A stretch of 64,000 bases of DNA from Fictibacillus fluitans (GTDB taxonomy: Bacteria; Bacillota; Bacilli; Bacillales; Fictibacillaceae): the NCBI RefSeq assembly GCF_030418125.1, contig NZ_JAUHTR010000002.1, forward strand, positions 310,001-374,000, written 5' to 3'. The notes under the pieces were generated by a model. It saw only the letters and a program-made list of their open reading frames with translations, was not told the origin of the DNA and searched no databases. Below, piece after piece: positions 35,810 to 45,051 of the stretch. The translations under genes were made by a program, and so were the position numbers. Position 1 is the first letter of the stretch. Every line of letters starts with the position of its first letter.

Positions 35810-37276
35810 TTGGAAACATTAAACCGAAGCATTGCAGGTACTGCGAACCGCTATCCCGAGAAGGTGCTGCAATTTGGAGAAGGCAACTTTTTGAGAGCGT
35901 TTGCGGACTGGCAGATTCAGGAGCTGAACGAAAAAGCAGGCTTTAACGGAAGCGTTGTCGTGGTCCAGCCGAGAGGATCCGGCAAGATTGAGCGTCTGAA
36001 CCGTCAGGAGGGCCTTTTTACCCTTTATCTTCAAGGGATCAAAGAGGGGCAGGAAGTCAATGAACACCTTGTGGTAGACTCCATCAGCCGCGGCATTAAC
36101 CTGGATCAGGACTATGATCACTACCTGAAGCTGTCGGAAAGCGAAGATCTGCGGTTTGTCATCTCAAACACAACAGAAGCGGGGATACGCTTTAACGAGA
36201 ATGCGAGATTGGAAGATCGTCCGCAGGAAGGGTTTCCGGCGAAATTGACCGCTTTTCTTTATCACCGGTTTCAAACGTTCAGCGGGGATTTATCCAAGGG
36301 CTGTGTGTTGATTCCGTGCGAATTGATCGAAAACAACGGGCTGGAGCTGAAGAAAGTCGTGCTGCAGTATGCAGAGCACTGGAAACTTGAACCGGCATTT
36401 GTGGAATGGCTCAATGAGGCCAACACCTTTTGTTCGAGTTTAGTAGACCGCATTGTACCGGGATATCCCAAGGACTCCGGTGAAGAAAAAGAAGCGGCGC
36501 TCGGATACCGTGATGAACTGATGGTCGTGTCTGAGCAATATTACCTTTTAGTAATTGAGGGGCCGGAAGGGCTGAAGGATGAGCTTCCATTTGAAAAAGC
36601 GGGCTTAAACAGCTTCATTGTGGATGACCTCACCGCCTACCGTGAACGAAAGGTCCGGATATTAAACGGATCGCATACGGCGATGCTTCCTGTGTGCTAT
36701 TTATACGGATTGGATACGGTGTCACAGTCGGTGAATGATGAGGTCACCGGAGCATTCATTAAAGAGCTGATTGCTGAAGAAATCATCCCGGGAATGAAGT
36801 ACAGCGAGGAAGAAATGAAGGCATATGCCCAGGACGTTCTGGAGCGTTTTAGAAATCCGTATATTCACCATTTCCTAAGCTCGCTCGCACTGAATGCGAT
36901 TTCGAAATTCAATGCCCGAAATGTTCCGTCACTGGTGGATTACGTAACGAGGAAGCAGCAGCTGCCACAGCGCCTCACGTTTGCGCTCAGCGCTCTACTG
37001 TACTTTTACAAAGGAAAAAGAGGAGAGGAAGACATTCCGCTGGATGACAGTCCTGAAATCATAGAAGAGTTTAAGAAGCTTTGGCAGAAAGTCGACAGCA
37101 AGGAATGGCAGCTGACTGCTTTCGTCCAGAATATCCTCTCCAAAGAGCAGTGGTGGGGAAGAGATCTTTCGTCCATTACCGGGCTGACCACAACGGTCGC
37201 CGAGCATTTGAAAGTCATTGAAGATAAAGGGATTAAGGCTGCACTTCTTGAAGTGAATGCTGCCTTTACCAAATAA
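35810..37276 (+). CDS. uxaB: Tagaturonate reductase (altronate oxidoreductase)
   Basis: 488 residues of the long-chain mannitol dehydrogenase family. The N-terminal nucleotide domain begins VLQFGEGNFLRAFADW, and the catalytic helix carries KVRILNGSHTAMLP, the family K...N..H motif. It reduces D-tagaturonate to D-altronate with NADH. I chose TTG 35810, six bases after AGGAGGGG; the GTG at 35777 lies before that ribosome binding site. Thirteen bp before uxaA, so the two form an operon. Confidence 0.95.
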   Translation: METLNRSIAGTANRYPEKVLQFGEGNFLRAFADWQIQELNEKAGFNGSVVVVQPRGSGKIERLNRQEGLFTLYLQGIKEGQEVNEHLVVDSISRGINLDQDYDHYLKLSESEDLRFVISNTTEAGIRFNENARLEDRPQEGFPAKLTAFLYHRFQTFSGDLSKGCVLIPCELIENNGLELKKVVLQYAEHWKLEPAFVEWLNEANTFCSSLVDRIVPGYPKDSGEEKEAALGYRDELMVVSEQYYLLVIEGPEGLKDELPFEKAGLNSFIVDDLTAYRERKVRILNGSHTAMLPVCYLYGLDTVSQSVNDEVTGAFIKELIAEEIIPGMKYSEEEMKAYAQDVLERFRNPYIHHFLSSLALNAISKFNARNVPSLVDYVTRKQQLPQRLTFALSALLYFYKGKRGEEDIPLDDSPEIIEEFKKLWQKVDSKEWQLTAFVQNILSKEQWWGRDLSSITGLTTTVAEHLKVIEDKGIKAALLEVNAAFTK

Positions 37277-37288
37277 AGGAGCGGTATC

Positions 37289-38782
37289 ATGAAGGACTAT
37301 CTGCAAATCCATGAAAACGATAATGTCATTTTGGCTCTCCGTGATTTGAAAGAGGGAGAGGTGCTGTCGGCTGGAGGAAAAGAAGTGATTTTAAAGAGCG
37401 ATGTGGGCCGCGGGCATAAGGTGGCGCTTACCGATCTTTCTGTCAACAGCGATGTGATCAAATACGGCTACCCCATCGGCCATGTGACGGAAGCGGTGGA
37501 AGCCGGGGAGTGGGTGCATACCCACAACACGAAAACCAACCTGTCAGGAACCGAGGACTATGAGTACCATCCGAAGAAAGCAGAACTCTCTTATCGCGAA
37601 GAAAACCTCACGTTTCAAGGCTACCGCCGGGAAAACGGCAAAGTGGGCATCCGCAACGAGCTCTGGATTGTTCCAACGGTTGGTTGCGTTAACGGTATCG
37701 CCGAAAAAATTATCAAACGCTTTGAAAAGGAAGTCGGGGACATTGCGCCTTTTGACAATGTGCTTGTACTCAAGCACAGCTATGGCTGCTCCCAGCTGGG
37801 AGACGACCATGAAAACACAAGGCAGATTCTGATTGACGCGGTGAACCATCCAAACGCCGGAGGAGTCCTTGTGCTTGGCCTCGGCTGCGAAAATAATGAA
37901 CTGCCGGCCTTTAAAGAATCGCTCGGGTTGATTAACGAAAATCGGATCAAGTTCCTGGTGTCACAGGAAGTATCCGATGAAATTGAAGCCGGAGTAGAGC
38001 TCGTTAAAGAAATTTATGCTGCTGCCCAGGATGACAGGCGTGAAGAGGTTCCGGTTTCAGAATTGAAGATCGGCTTGAAGTGCGGCGGATCGGACGGTTT
38101 TTCCGGCATTACAGCCAATCCGCTTCTTGGACGATTTTCAGACTACCTTATTTCTCAGGGAGGAACGACCGTTTTAACCGAGGTACCAGAAATGTTTGGT
38201 GCTGAAAAGCTATTGATGGAGCGGGCGCAGGACAAAGAAGTCTTTCACAAGATTGAGCATCTGGTGAATGATTTTAAAGACTACTTTCTTCAGCATGATC
38301 AGCCGGTGTACGAGAATCCATCTCCGGGCAATAAGGCAGGCGGGATTACAACATTGGAGGACAAATCGCTTGGCTGCACCCAAAAAGCCGGTACATCAAC
38401 GGTTGTGGACGTGCTGAAGTATGGCGAAGTGTTAAAAACCAATGGGTTAAACCTGCTCAGCGCACCGGGCAATGACCTTATTGCTTCAACGGCTCTGGCT
38501 GCCGCAGGATGTCATATGGTCCTTTTCACCACCGGTCGCGGAACACCGTTTGGAACCTTTGTGCCAACGATGAAGGTCTCAACCAATACCCAACTGTTTG
38601 AAAACAAGCCGCACTGGATTGATTACAACGCAGGAAAATTGCTTCATGACGATATTTCCAGCGAAGAAGTAACAAAGGATTTTCTTCGCTATGTCATTAA
38701 AGTGGCGAGCGGTGAACAAGTCAATAACGAAAAAAATGACTTTAGGGAAATATCCATCTTTAAATCAGGTGTAACACTTTAA
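37289..38782 (+). CDS. uxaA: Altronate dehydratase
   Basis: 497 residues with an N-terminal SAF-type domain (about 1-100) and the large UxaA/GarD catalytic domain with GLGCENNELPAF, LKCGGSDGFSGITANP and TTGRGTPFGTFVPT. It dehydrates D-altronate to 2-keto-3-deoxygluconate (KDG). Cysteines in the conserved stretches fit iron-dependent catalysis as known for the family. RBS AAAGGAGCGG. Confidence 0.96.
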   Translation: MKDYLQIHENDNVILALRDLKEGEVLSAGGKEVILKSDVGRGHKVALTDLSVNSDVIKYGYPIGHVTEAVEAGEWVHTHNTKTNLSGTEDYEYHPKKAELSYREENLTFQGYRRENGKVGIRNELWIVPTVGCVNGIAEKIIKRFEKEVGDIAPFDNVLVLKHSYGCSQLGDDHENTRQILIDAVNHPNAGGVLVLGLGCENNELPAFKESLGLINENRIKFLVSQEVSDEIEAGVELVKEIYAAAQDDRREEVPVSELKIGLKCGGSDGFSGITANPLLGRFSDYLISQGGTTVLTEVPEMFGAEKLLMERAQDKEVFHKIEHLVNDFKDYFLQHDQPVYENPSPGNKAGGITTLEDKSLGCTQKAGTSTVVDVLKYGEVLKTNGLNLLSAPGNDLIASTALAAAGCHMVLFTTGRGTPFGTFVPTMKVSTNTQLFENKPHWIDYNAGKLLHDDISSEEVTKDFLRYVIKVASGEQVNNEKNDFREISIFKSGVTL

Positions 38783-38806
38783 TTAATAGAAAGGAGTCGG
38801 TCAGCT

Positions 38807-39820
38807 ATGAAAGGAATCATTTGTGAAGAACCTAATGCATTTAAACAAATTGAGGTGGAAAAGCCCGTGCCCAAGGAGGGCGAGGCATTGCTCAGAATCC
38901 GCCGTGTCGGCATCTGCGGCACGGATCTGCACGCGTTCAGCGGGAACCAGCCGTATTTTACCTATCCGCGCATCCTTGGACATGAGCTTTCGGGTGTAAT
39001 TGAATCTGTAGGCGCCAATCCATTTGGCTATGAAGTGGGCGATCAGGTAAGCATTATTCCTTACCTGGAGTGCGGCAAATGTGTGGCCTGCAGAAACGGC
39101 AAAACCAACTGCTGCACAGATATGAAGGTGCTTGGTGTCCATGCGGACGGCGGAATGAGAGAATGGATGGCTGTTCCTGTTGACCATTTGATTAAAACGG
39201 ACGGATTGAGCCTGGATGAGGCAGCCATGATTGAGCCATTAAGCATTGGCGCGCATGCGGTAAGACGCTCGCGGCTGAGAAAAGGCGAGAATGTCCTCGT
39301 CATCGGTGCAGGGCCGATCGGTCTTGGCGTTATGGCGTTTGCCAAAGCAGAAGGTGCGCGGGTCATTGCGATGGATCTTGATGCCGAACGGTTAAACTTT
39401 TGCCAAAAGTGGGCGAATGTTGATGCTATTGTAAATGCGGCAGATCAGCCAGTCGAAAAACTGCTTGAGCTGACAGACGGCGAACTTCCGACCGTTGTCC
39501 TTGATGCAACCGGCAATGCACGTTCCATGATGAGCGCGTTCGATTATGCGGCGCATGGCGGAACCCTCGTCTATGTGGGATTGGTGAAAAGTGACCTCAC
39601 CTTTTCAGACCCTGATTTTCATAAAAAGGAACTGACCCTGATGGGAAGCCGGAATGCCACCCGGGAGGATTTTGAAAACGTCCTGAATACGGTAAAAAAC
39701 GGGGAAGTTGATCTAAAGCCATACATTACCCACCGCTCGAACCTGGATGAAATGATCACTGATTTTGATGGCTGGCTCAAGCCTGAATCCAAGGTCATTA
39801 AAGCCATTGTCGAATTTTAA
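38807..39820 (+). CDS. yjmD: Zinc-dependent MDR-type dehydrogenase (YjmD-like), first copy
   Basis: 337 residues of the zinc medium-chain dehydrogenase family. Catalytic zinc ligands C37 (GICGTDLH) and H59-E60 (GHE); structural zinc lobe ECGKCVACRNGKTNCC (about 90-105); NAD fold GAGPIGLG. B. subtilis YjmD sits in the same operon and its substrate is not settled; a uronate or polyol side-oxidation is likely. RBS AAAGGAGTCGG, 24 bp after uxaA. A second, clearly different copy is encoded at 41382. Confidence 0.88.
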   Translation: MKGIICEEPNAFKQIEVEKPVPKEGEALLRIRRVGICGTDLHAFSGNQPYFTYPRILGHELSGVIESVGANPFGYEVGDQVSIIPYLECGKCVACRNGKTNCCTDMKVLGVHADGGMREWMAVPVDHLIKTDGLSLDEAAMIEPLSIGAHAVRRSRLRKGENVLVIGAGPIGLGVMAFAKAEGARVIAMDLDAERLNFCQKWANVDAIVNAADQPVEKLLELTDGELPTVVLDATGNARSMMSAFDYAAHGGTLVYVGLVKSDLTFSDPDFHKKELTLMGSRNATREDFENVLNTVKNGEVDLKPYITHRSNLDEMITDFDGWLKPESKVIKAIVEF

Positions 39821-39847
39821 ACAGATTTTTTAAAATTAACAGTTTTT

Positions 39848-39914
39848 TTGTCTTGCGTTTGTAAGGGTTTTCATATACCATGTGACTAAACCGGTTTACC
39901 AAACCGATTTAGTT
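39848..39914 (+). promoter_or_regulatory. kdgK-unit promoter region with two AAACCGGTTT-type operators
   Basis: TAAACCGGTTTA (39887-39898) is a perfect palindrome. AAACCGATTT (39901-39910) is a one-mismatch copy centred 13 bp away. A possible promoter TTGTCT (39848-39853), 17 bp, TCATAT (39871-39876) lies just upstream. The same palindrome recurs at 46067 before exuT, so a shared LacI-family repressor is likely, probably the KdgR-like protein at 45052. Confidence 0.55.
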
Positions 39915-39975
39915 TTGTTATCTATGAAACAGCCCTTACATTTTCTAATAGATTTTTGCAATCGGAGCATTTTTT

Positions 39976-40146
39976 CTTCACCGATAAGTTGATTGGAGTG
40001 CAAGGTGCGAGACTCCAGTGGAAAAAGCGGGACAGCTGAGACCCCGCAGGAGCTTGCGGCGAGGAAGTAGGCGTTTACGCCGGCCAGGCTCAGCGCCCGC
40101 CCACGGAAAGCGAGCAGCCTGAAACGTAAATCAACCACTTCCAAGA
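39976..40146 (+). repeat. Dispersed Bacillaceae intergenic repeat, copy 2 (short form)
   Basis: About 170 bp sharing both ends and several internal blocks with 35434-35705, in the same orientation. It lies in the 5' leader between the AAACCGGTTT operators and kdgK, so it would be transcribed with the operon. Extensive internal complementarity is visible (GGAGT/ACTCC, GCGGGA.../CCCCGC). No credible coding content. Confidence 0.8.
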
Positions 40147-40186
40147 ACGACATAGCATTGAGCAACCTAAAGAAAGGGGTATAAAT

Positions 40187-41143
40187 GTGCCAGAACAGTT
40201 TGGGATTTTAACGATGGGAGACGCAATGATTACGCTGAACCCTGCAACAACTGGGCCGCTGCGCTTTGTTGCCAATTTTGAACGAAAAGTAGGAGGAGCG
40301 GAACTGAATTTCGCGATCGGCTGCGCAAGGCTTGATCTCCGCTCCAAATGGATCAGCCGCCTCGGAAAAGATGAGTTCGGCCGCGTCATTTACAATTTTG
40401 CCAAGGGCGAAGGCGTTGACATGACCGATGTGGAGTATGTTGAAGGCCATCCCACTTCTCTTAACATAAAAGAAATCCGTGAAGACGGATCCGGCAAAAC
40501 GTTTTACTACCGGTACAATTCACCGGTACTGACGATGGAACCGGAAGACATCACAGAGGAGATGTTCAAGGACATTCATATCGTTCACCTCACCGGTGTG
40601 TTCATGGCAATCGACCGCAAAAATCTGGATATCGTCCATCGTGTCCTTTCCATTGCCAAAGAAAAAGGCATCCTGGTTTCCTTCGATCCCAATATCCGCC
40701 TGAAGCTGTGGAGCATTGAGGACGCACGGGCCGCCTATCATGATGTGTTCCCTTATGTGGATATCCTGTTAACCGGGCGGGATGAAATCAAAAGCATCAT
40801 TGGTACGGATGATGATAAAGCACTCGCAGATTTCGCACAGCGCTATTCGATCAGCCAGCTGGTCATCAAAGACGGCGGTGAAGGATCGGCCCTATACATG
40901 GATGGACAATGGGTGCGAAAGGAAGCATTTTCGGTTACGCCGGTTGATACAGTTGGTGCGGGAGACGGCTTTGACGCTGGGTACCTGTACAGCTTCCTTC
41001 ATGAATTTGAACCGGAAAAACGGCTTGAGTTCGCAAACGCCGTTGGTGCACTGGTGACAACGGTCTCCGGTGATAATGAGGGGCTGCCGCTCCTTGAAGA
41101 AGTGTTGTCTTTTGTAAACCAGGAAGCAGTAGTAGAACGTTAG
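40187..41143 (+). CDS. kdgK: 2-keto-3-deoxygluconate kinase (PfkB family)
   Basis: 318 residues of the ribokinase/PfkB family: N-terminal [14 protein letters not shown] substrate motif, ATP-binding [12 protein letters not shown], and the anion-hole/catalytic base motif [15 protein letters not shown]. It phosphorylates KDG to KDPG, the common product of both uronate branches. GTG start at 40187 after AAAGGGGTATAAAT; the overlapping ATG at 40185 is out of frame. Confidence 0.95.
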   Translation: MPEQFGILTMGDAMITLNPATTGPLRFVANFERKVGGAELNFAIGCARLDLRSKWISRLGKDEFGRVIYNFAKGEGVDMTDVEYVEGHPTSLNIKEIREDGSGKTFYYRYNSPVLTMEPEDITEEMFKDIHIVHLTGVFMAIDRKNLDIVHRVLSIAKEKGILVSFDPNIRLKLWSIEDARAAYHDVFPYVDILLTGRDEIKSIIGTDDDKALADFAQRYSISQLVIKDGGEGSALYMDGQWVRKEAFSVTPVDTVGAGDGFDAGYLYSFLHEFEPEKRLEFANAVGALVTTVSGDNEGLPLLEEVLSFVNQEAVVER

Positions 41144-41175
41144 GGCGGAAGAGTTATGGCAACAACCAAAAGCGT

Positions 41176-41376
41176 AATCCATCGTTTTTTACAGACAGAG
41201 ACAGATTTCTGGAACAAATGGATGCCATGATGGAGGAGCTGCGGCAGGTACCGCCTGCACCAGGCTTTGACCGGGTATATGTACCAGGAGAGATAGAGCA
41301 GCTTCACGAGGAGAGAAACCTTCAGAACGGGATTACGATTGCACAGCCAGTGTATGAATTTTTGAAAAGCAGGTGA
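41176..41376 (+). pseudogene. yjmC: Remnant of a YjmC-like Ldh2/malate-lactate dehydrogenase gene (C-terminal 66 codons)
   Basis: The frame reads [20 protein letters not shown], then [19 protein letters not shown], and ends [15 protein letters not shown] plus stop. This is the typical C-terminus of the Ldh2/MDH2 oxidoreductase family, to which B. subtilis YjmC in the exu operon belongs. A full member has about 330-340 residues. Here the frame has no start and runs upstream into the kdgK gene, so about 270 residues are missing. The kdgK stop sits only 33 bp before the surviving family-like sequence, fitting a deletion that fused kdgK to the tail of yjmC. Confidence 0.78.
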
Positions 41377-41381
41377 GTAAA

Positions 41382-42401
41382 ATGAAAGCGGTTCAAGTAC
41401 GAAAAGCGCATGACCTCGTCACAGAGGAAATGGAAAAGCCGGTCATCGTAAACGATAGCGATGTGCTGGTCAAAGTAAAGCGGGTAGGAATCTGCGGATC
41501 GGATATGCACATTTATCATGGCACAAACCCCCTCGCTACACTGCCGCGTGTCATTGGCCACGAAGTGACCGGACAGGTGGAAAAAGTGGGCTCGGCAGTT
41601 AAGCATCTTCAGCCTGGGGACCATGTAGTCGTTGAGCCGATTTCGTATTGCGGAACATGCTATGCATGCCGCAAAGGCCGGCCCAATGTTTGCTTGTCAC
41701 TATCGGTTTTCGGCGTTCATGAGGATGGAGGCATGCGGGAATACCTGGTGCTGCCCGAAAAACAGCTGCATTCGGTTTCCGTAGAATTGCCCTGGGAGGA
41801 AACAGTGATGGCCGAGCCTTACACCATTGGCGCGCAGGCGGTTTGGAGAGGCGAGGTGGAAGGGGGCGACACGGTTCTCATTCAGGGAGCAGGGCCGATT
41901 GGAATTTGTATTTTAAAAATGGCAAAGCTGCAGGGAGCTTCCGTTATGGTCACCGACCTGAATGAAGAACGGCTGGCGTTTGCGAAAGAAAACGGTGCGG
42001 ATGTAACGGTCAATGTCCAGCATGAGGATGCGCTGGCGAGAGTTCAGGAGTGGACGGACAATGAGGGAGCGAATGTCGTAATCGATGCAGTTTGCCTCCC
42101 ATCGACATTCAAATTATCCGTTGACGCGGTCTGCCCGGCAGGAAATGTGGTCGTTCTTGGCTTTGATGAAAAGGAGGCGGGAATCTCCCAGCTTCCGATT
42201 ACGAAAAAGGAAGTAACGATCACCGGTTCCAGACTCCAGACTAACCAGTTTCCCAGAGTCGTAGAATTATTGAATGAAGGCAAGCTTACGCATGACGGGC
42301 TTGTGACCCATACCTTTTCGGTAGACGAAGTACAAGAAGCCTTCCGGTTTGTTGAAGAGCATCCGGATCAGGTCCGCAAGGCCATTATTACATTTGATTA
42401 A
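41382..42401 (+). CDS. Zinc-dependent MDR-type dehydrogenase (YjmD-like), second copy
   Basis: 339 residues, zinc medium-chain dehydrogenase. Catalytic zinc ligands C38 (GICGSDMH) and H60-E61; structural zinc lobe [20 protein letters not shown] fold GAGPIG. Only moderate identity with the copy at 38807, so not a recent duplication. It directly follows the yjmC remnant, the order seen in B. subtilis (yjmC-yjmD), which makes this copy the better positional match to yjmD. ATG 41382 follows AGGTGA. Confidence 0.87.
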   Translation: MKAVQVRKAHDLVTEEMEKPVIVNDSDVLVKVKRVGICGSDMHIYHGTNPLATLPRVIGHEVTGQVEKVGSAVKHLQPGDHVVVEPISYCGTCYACRKGRPNVCLSLSVFGVHEDGGMREYLVLPEKQLHSVSVELPWEETVMAEPYTIGAQAVWRGEVEGGDTVLIQGAGPIGICILKMAKLQGASVMVTDLNEERLAFAKENGADVTVNVQHEDALARVQEWTDNEGANVVIDAVCLPSTFKLSVDAVCPAGNVVVLGFDEKEAGISQLPITKKEVTITGSRLQTNQFPRVVELLNEGKLTHDGLVTHTFSVDEVQEAFRFVEEHPDQVRKAIITFD

Positions 42402-42414
42402 AGGAGGAAAAGGC

Positions 42415-43050
42415 ATGCTGCCAAAGTATTCGGTTTATCAGCAATTGTTGGAAACGAAAGTGGTTGCCGTTGTCCGCGGACAAAACAGCCATGAAGCCAT
42501 TCAGGTGTCAAAAGCAGCGATTGAAGGCGGAATTACCGCCATTGAGCTGACCTATACCACTCCGGAAGTGGAGGAAGTGTTTAAAGAATTGCGCCATATG
42601 GATGTGCTGCTCGGTGCAGGTTCGGTAATGGATCCTGAAACGGCGAGGCACGCCATTTTATCCGGAGCCAAGTTTATCGTAAGCTCCCACTTTGTAAAAG
42701 AGATCGCAACCCTTTGCAACCGATACAGTGTTCCGTACTTGCCTGGCTGCATGAACATTTCCGATATGGCACTCGCCCTTGAAGCGGGATGTGATGTGCT
42801 GAAGCTGTTCCCGGCCAACACGTTTGATCCTTCATTTATTAAATCCGTCAACGGCCCGCTGCCAAACGTCCGCATCATGCCGACTGGCGGGATTTCACTA
42901 AAGAACATGAACGACTGGCTGGGTGCCGGCGCTGTGGCTGTCGGGGTGGGCAGTGATTTGACCAAAGCCTTCAAAAAGGGCGGATACGATGAAGCGGTAT
43001 CGTTAAGCAGAGAGTATATCGCGAAAATGAATCAACATTCGGAGGTGTAA
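42415..43050 (+). CDS. kdgA: KDPG/KHG aldolase
   Basis: 211 residues of the class I KDPG aldolase family. General base E44 (IELTYTTP) and Schiff-base K130 (VLKLFPA) are present, with the phosphate-binding PTGGIS loop. It cleaves KDPG to pyruvate and glyceraldehyde-3-phosphate, ending the pathway. RBS AAAGGAGG lies before ATG 42415; the frame is open upstream but overlaps the previous gene. Confidence 0.96.
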   Translation: MLPKYSVYQQLLETKVVAVVRGQNSHEAIQVSKAAIEGGITAIELTYTTPEVEEVFKELRHMDVLLGAGSVMDPETARHAILSGAKFIVSSHFVKEIATLCNRYSVPYLPGCMNISDMALALEAGCDVLKLFPANTFDPSFIKSVNGPLPNVRIMPTGGISLKNMNDWLGAGAVAVGVGSDLTKAFKKGGYDEAVSLSREYIAKMNQHSEV

Positions 43051-43051
43051 C

Positions 43052-44131
43052 ATGAATATCACGTTTCGATGGTACGGGCGCGGCAATGATACCGTAACGA
43101 TGGAGCATATCAAGCAGATTCCTAACGTGAAGGGAATTGTCTGGGCTCTTCACCAAAAGCCTGTAGGTGAAGTATGGGAAAAGGAAGAGATCAAAGAAGA
43201 AGTAGAGTACATTCAGAGCCACGGCTTTCATACGGATGTTGTGGAAAGTGTGAACGTCCATGAATCTATTAAACTAGGAAACAGTGAACGCGATCGCTAT
43301 ATTGAAAACTACAAACAAACGATCCGCAACCTTTCCGAACTTGGCGTAAAGGTGATCTGTTATAACTTTATGCCGATCTTTGACTGGACACGGACCGACA
43401 TGTACCGACCGCTTGAGGATGGTTCCACGGCTTTGTTTTTTGAAAAAGCAAAGGTTGAAAGCCTTGATCCACAAGAGCTGATCCGAACGGTGGCAGAAGC
43501 ATCAGACCTTACGCTTCCGGGCTGGGAGCCTGAAAAGATGGCAAAGATCAAAGAGCTTTTTGAAGCCTATAAAGAAATTGATGAAGAAAAGCTTTGGGAC
43601 AACCTGAAGATTTTCCTGGATGAAATTTTGCCGGTAGCCGAGGCACATGGAATCCAAATGGCCATCCATCCGGATGATCCGCCATGGTCCATTTTCGGAT
43701 TGCCGCGCATCATTACAGGAGCAGAAAGCTATGAACGCTTGCGGGCGATTTCCGATTCCCCGGCAAACGGTATTACGATGTGCACAGGCTCCATGGGCGC
43801 CAATCCTGCCAATGATATGGTGGAGGTTGCGAAAAAATATGCAAGCATCGCTCCGTTTTCACACATCCGAAATGTGAAAATCTATGATAACGGCGATTTC
43901 GTGGAAACGTCCCACCTGACAAAAGATGGATCCATCAATGTCCAGGGTGTGGTGGAAGAACTGCATAAACAGGATTACACAGGATATGTCCGACCGGATC
44001 ATGGCCGCCATATCTGGGGTGAGCAATGCCGTCCGGGCTATGGCCTGTACGACCGCGCACTTGGAATCATGTACTTGAACGGCCTTTGGGACGCCTATGT
44101 CGCTGCAGCCAAAAAAGAGGTGAACGTATGA
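43052..44131 (+). CDS. uxuA: Mannonate dehydratase
   Basis: 359 residues of the UxuA TIM-barrel family. Metal ligands expected in MAIHPDDPPWSIFGLPRI, GITMCTGSMG and VRPDHGRHIW are all present. It dehydrates D-mannonate to KDG in the glucuronate branch. RBS CGGAGG; it starts two bases after the kdgA stop and its own stop overlaps the next ATG, so the three genes are tightly coupled. Confidence 0.96.
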   Translation: MNITFRWYGRGNDTVTMEHIKQIPNVKGIVWALHQKPVGEVWEKEEIKEEVEYIQSHGFHTDVVESVNVHESIKLGNSERDRYIENYKQTIRNLSELGVKVICYNFMPIFDWTRTDMYRPLEDGSTALFFEKAKVESLDPQELIRTVAEASDLTLPGWEPEKMAKIKELFEAYKEIDEEKLWDNLKIFLDEILPVAEAHGIQMAIHPDDPPWSIFGLPRIITGAESYERLRAISDSPANGITMCTGSMGANPANDMVEVAKKYASIAPFSHIRNVKIYDNGDFVETSHLTKDGSINVQGVVEELHKQDYTGYVRPDHGRHIWGEQCRPGYGLYDRALGIMYLNGLWDAYVAAAKKEVNV

Positions 44132-44964
44132 TCCCGGTACATGAAAATCTCAATGGCAAAACAGCAGTAATCACTGGCGGAAGCGGTGTGCTCTGTTCCG
44201 AGATGGCGCGGGAGCTTGCCCGCCATGGCGTCAAAGTCGCTGTGCTGAACCGCACGGCCGAAAAGGGCAAAGAAGTGGTGGATGAAATTGTCCAGGCAGG
44301 CGGAACGGCACTTGCGGTTTCTGCGGATGTGCTGAACCGTGAGTCGCTGGAGAAAGCAAAAGAAGAAGTTCTGAACCAGTTTGGTTCCGTCGATCTGCTG
44401 ATCAATGGGGCGGGGGGCAATCATCCCGATGCCATTACGGACGTGGAAATTTATGAAGAAGAAGGACAGGGAAAATCCTTTTTTGATATGGATGAAAACG
44501 GATTTTCGCGCGTGTTTGCGACTAATTTTACCGGCTCGTTCCTTGCCTCCCAGGTGTTCGGCAAAGAGCTTCTGAAATCAGATTCGGGTACGATCATCAA
44601 CATTTCGTCCATGAGTGCCTATTCTCCGATGACCAAGGTTCCGGCCTACAGCGCCGCAAAAGCTTCCATTAACAACTTTACGATGTGGATGGCGGTTCAC
44701 TTTGCCGAAACCGGTCTCCGGATCAATGCGATTGCGCCAGGATTCTTTTTAACCAAACAGAACCGTGACCTGCTTCTTAAGGAAGATGGCAGTCATACGG
44801 ACCGCTCGAAAAAAATCCTTACAGGCACACCGATGAAGCGATTCGGGAAACCGGAAGACCTGCTCGGCACGCTGCTCTGGCTAGCGGATGACTCGTATTC
44901 AGGATTCGTCACAGGCATTACCGTCCCTGTTGATGGAGGATTTATGGCATATTCCGGCGTCTGA
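44128..44964 (+). CDS. uxuB: Fructuronate reductase / D-mannonate oxidoreductase (SDR type, YjmF)
   Basis: 278 residues, same length as B. subtilis YjmF. Classical SDR: GGSGVLCSEMA cofactor loop, NGAGG, active site SSMSA...YSAAK, and a C-terminal TGITVPVDGGF. It reduces D-fructuronate to D-mannonate with NAD(P)H. Firmicutes use this SDR form in place of the E. coli long-chain UxuB. The ATG overlaps the uxuA stop (ATGA). Confidence 0.93.
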   Translation: MIPVHENLNGKTAVITGGSGVLCSEMARELARHGVKVAVLNRTAEKGKEVVDEIVQAGGTALAVSADVLNRESLEKAKEEVLNQFGSVDLLINGAGGNHPDAITDVEIYEEEGQGKSFFDMDENGFSRVFATNFTGSFLASQVFGKELLKSDSGTIINISSMSAYSPMTKVPAYSAAKASINNFTMWMAVHFAETGLRINAIAPGFFLTKQNRDLLLKEDGSHTDRSKKILTGTPMKRFGKPEDLLGTLLWLADDSYSGFVTGITVPVDGGFMAYSGV

Positions 44965-44990
44965 CCGGATATGCTGTTTTCTCCAGCTGA

Positions 44991-45006
44991 TTGTAAAGCG
45001 CTTACA
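44991..45006 (+). promoter_or_regulatory. LacI-type palindrome TTGTAAAGCGCTTACA
   Basis: A near-palindrome 45 bp before the LacI gene, like a cre or LacI operator but with one extra base in the centre relative to TGTAAGCGCTTACA. It may mediate autoregulation or catabolite control of the regulator. Confidence 0.45.
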
Positions 45007-45051
45007 GTTTGCTTATACTAGTGAAATATGACGAATTAGACGGGGATGACA

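Noticed and set aside
41156-41223. A new small gene starting ATG 41156 after kdgK
   Set aside because: That frame gives unremarkable sequence; the neighbouring frame gives an unmistakable Ldh2-type C-terminus, so this is a gene remnant.
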